Source: Hyperoplus lanceolatus
Lineage: Eukaryota > Chordata > Actinopteri > Uranoscopiformes > Ammodytidae
NCBI GenBank assembly: GCA_026929865.2
Contig: CM049403.1
Span: forward strand, 1,094,001-1,158,000
Direction: 5' to 3'
Length of the DNA: 64,000 bases
This document shows, piece after piece, positions 63,291 to 64,000 of this stretch (positions within the stretch are counted from its first letter, which is position 1; every line of letters starts with the position of its first letter). Below the pieces are notes generated by a model. The model was given only the letters and a program-made list of their open reading frames with translations. It had not been told where the DNA came from and did no database searches. A program made the position numbers and the translations under genes.

Positions 63291-63370
63291 AATGTAAGAT
63301 ACATAAGATCCTTTATTCATCCTTTGGAAAATTGTTAAGCAGCAGTTGCAGTTCAAGTAGCAGGCTAAAG
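63291..63370 (-). mobile_element. LINE 3' tail fragment
   Basis: GATCCTTTATTCATCCTTTG GAAAATTG-type wording is the usual antisense 3' tail of Rex1-like fish LINEs. Short and degraded. Confidence 0.4.
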
Positions 63371-64000
63371 AGTTCAAATAAACAGATGTCCACTAACAGG
63401 AAAGATCCAATCATCAGTGCAGCATAGGCCTAGTACATGAGGGTCCACTGCAACATTCCCCTGAGAAAGACTACTGCTAACTTTTAGATCTCAGACATTT
63501 GATAATAATTAGCAGAGACAAGGAACTAAAACTTGAATGAATTGTTTTGTTGTTTCTGGATGACAGGGTAATTATTTCCACACAGGGCGCTGCTGACCTC
63601 CAGTGGTTTAACTTCTCCCCTTGCTGCAATAATGTCTGGACGCTGTGACATCACGATCGCTATGGTTACAGGATCATGATCTGACAAAGACCCAGTTGAA
63701 GGTTCGCAGAGCTAATGAGAACAAGAGCTGTCTTAGTTTTCACTGAGGAAATAGTTCAGTTTAGAGCTACGAAAAGGTTGGAAAACAAATGGTGTATTTT
63801 TTACAGAGTACTTTCAGCTGATAGTAATCTGAATTAATTTAAAATACCTGATAATACATTACATCGACTAATTGGAGTCTTTTAAGAAAGAAAATCATTA
63901 CTAAAGCTTTTGTGCAAGTGAAAGTTGAGCCTCCCTCTGTCATTCCTGTGAGTGCATGCAGTCTTCTCCAGGTGCGTGACTGTGTGTTCTGCTCTGTGAT
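63371..64000. other. End of window, no gene seen
   Basis: A moderately GC-rich patch at 63580-63720 (GACATCACGATCGC, CAGTTGAAGG) might be promoter-proximal, but no exon could be supported before the window ends. Confidence 0.35.

Overview
The window looks like teleost fish DNA. Two ordinary vertebrate genes can be read from their exons: the last coding exon of a beta-1,4-galactosyltransferase 6 gene (b4galt6, + strand, stop at 4956) and all four coding exons of transthyretin (ttr, - strand, 36103 down to 18548). They lie tail to tail, the same order and orientation known for TTR and B4GALT6 in tetrapods. Almost everything else is transposable-element sequence (Tc1/mariner, hAT-like MITEs, tRNA-derived SINEs, LINE fragments, LTR elements) plus long GT/CA microsatellites, which is typical of a repeat-rich fish genome.

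Layout. 1-4808: b4galt6 intron holding a nest of four DNA elements. 4809-4956: b4galt6 terminal exon, then a long probable 3' UTR with a 173-bp GT run. 9270-18100: intergenic, with a nested hAT pair, three Tc1-derived elements (two of them foldback) and an L1-like endonuclease fragment. 18548-36103: ttr, about 17.5 kb for a 151-residue protein. Its introns hold a gypsy-type LTR element, Tc1 copies, SINEs and TIR elements. 36104-37259: ttr upstream region and a SINE inserted in a SINE. 37260-61092: a small TIR element split by an intact-looking Tc1 element and by one very large element.

The large element (39173-60064, about 20.9 kb) is the main discovery candidate. It has TIRs starting TAC and ending GTA, a 6-bp flanking repeat, subterminal palindromes, and two convergent spliced genes. 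The first is an IS3-like DDE integrase (+ strand). The second is a HECT-type ubiquitin ligase with a SAM-like N-terminus and a probable SUMO-interacting motif (- strand). This fits the eukaryotic IS3EU transposon type as I remember it. It has itself received a non-autonomous LTR element with apparently identical LTRs and 27-bp coding arrays (40792-44795), and a 6.5-kb element with about 620-bp TIRs (46467-52967). Both of its genes carry a frameshift, so this copy is probably no longer autonomous.

61149-64000: a second copy of the small TIR element, one unrecognised possible first exon, and a LINE tail. No rRNA, true tRNA or CRISPR was seen. All family assignments come from reading the sequence, without database searches.
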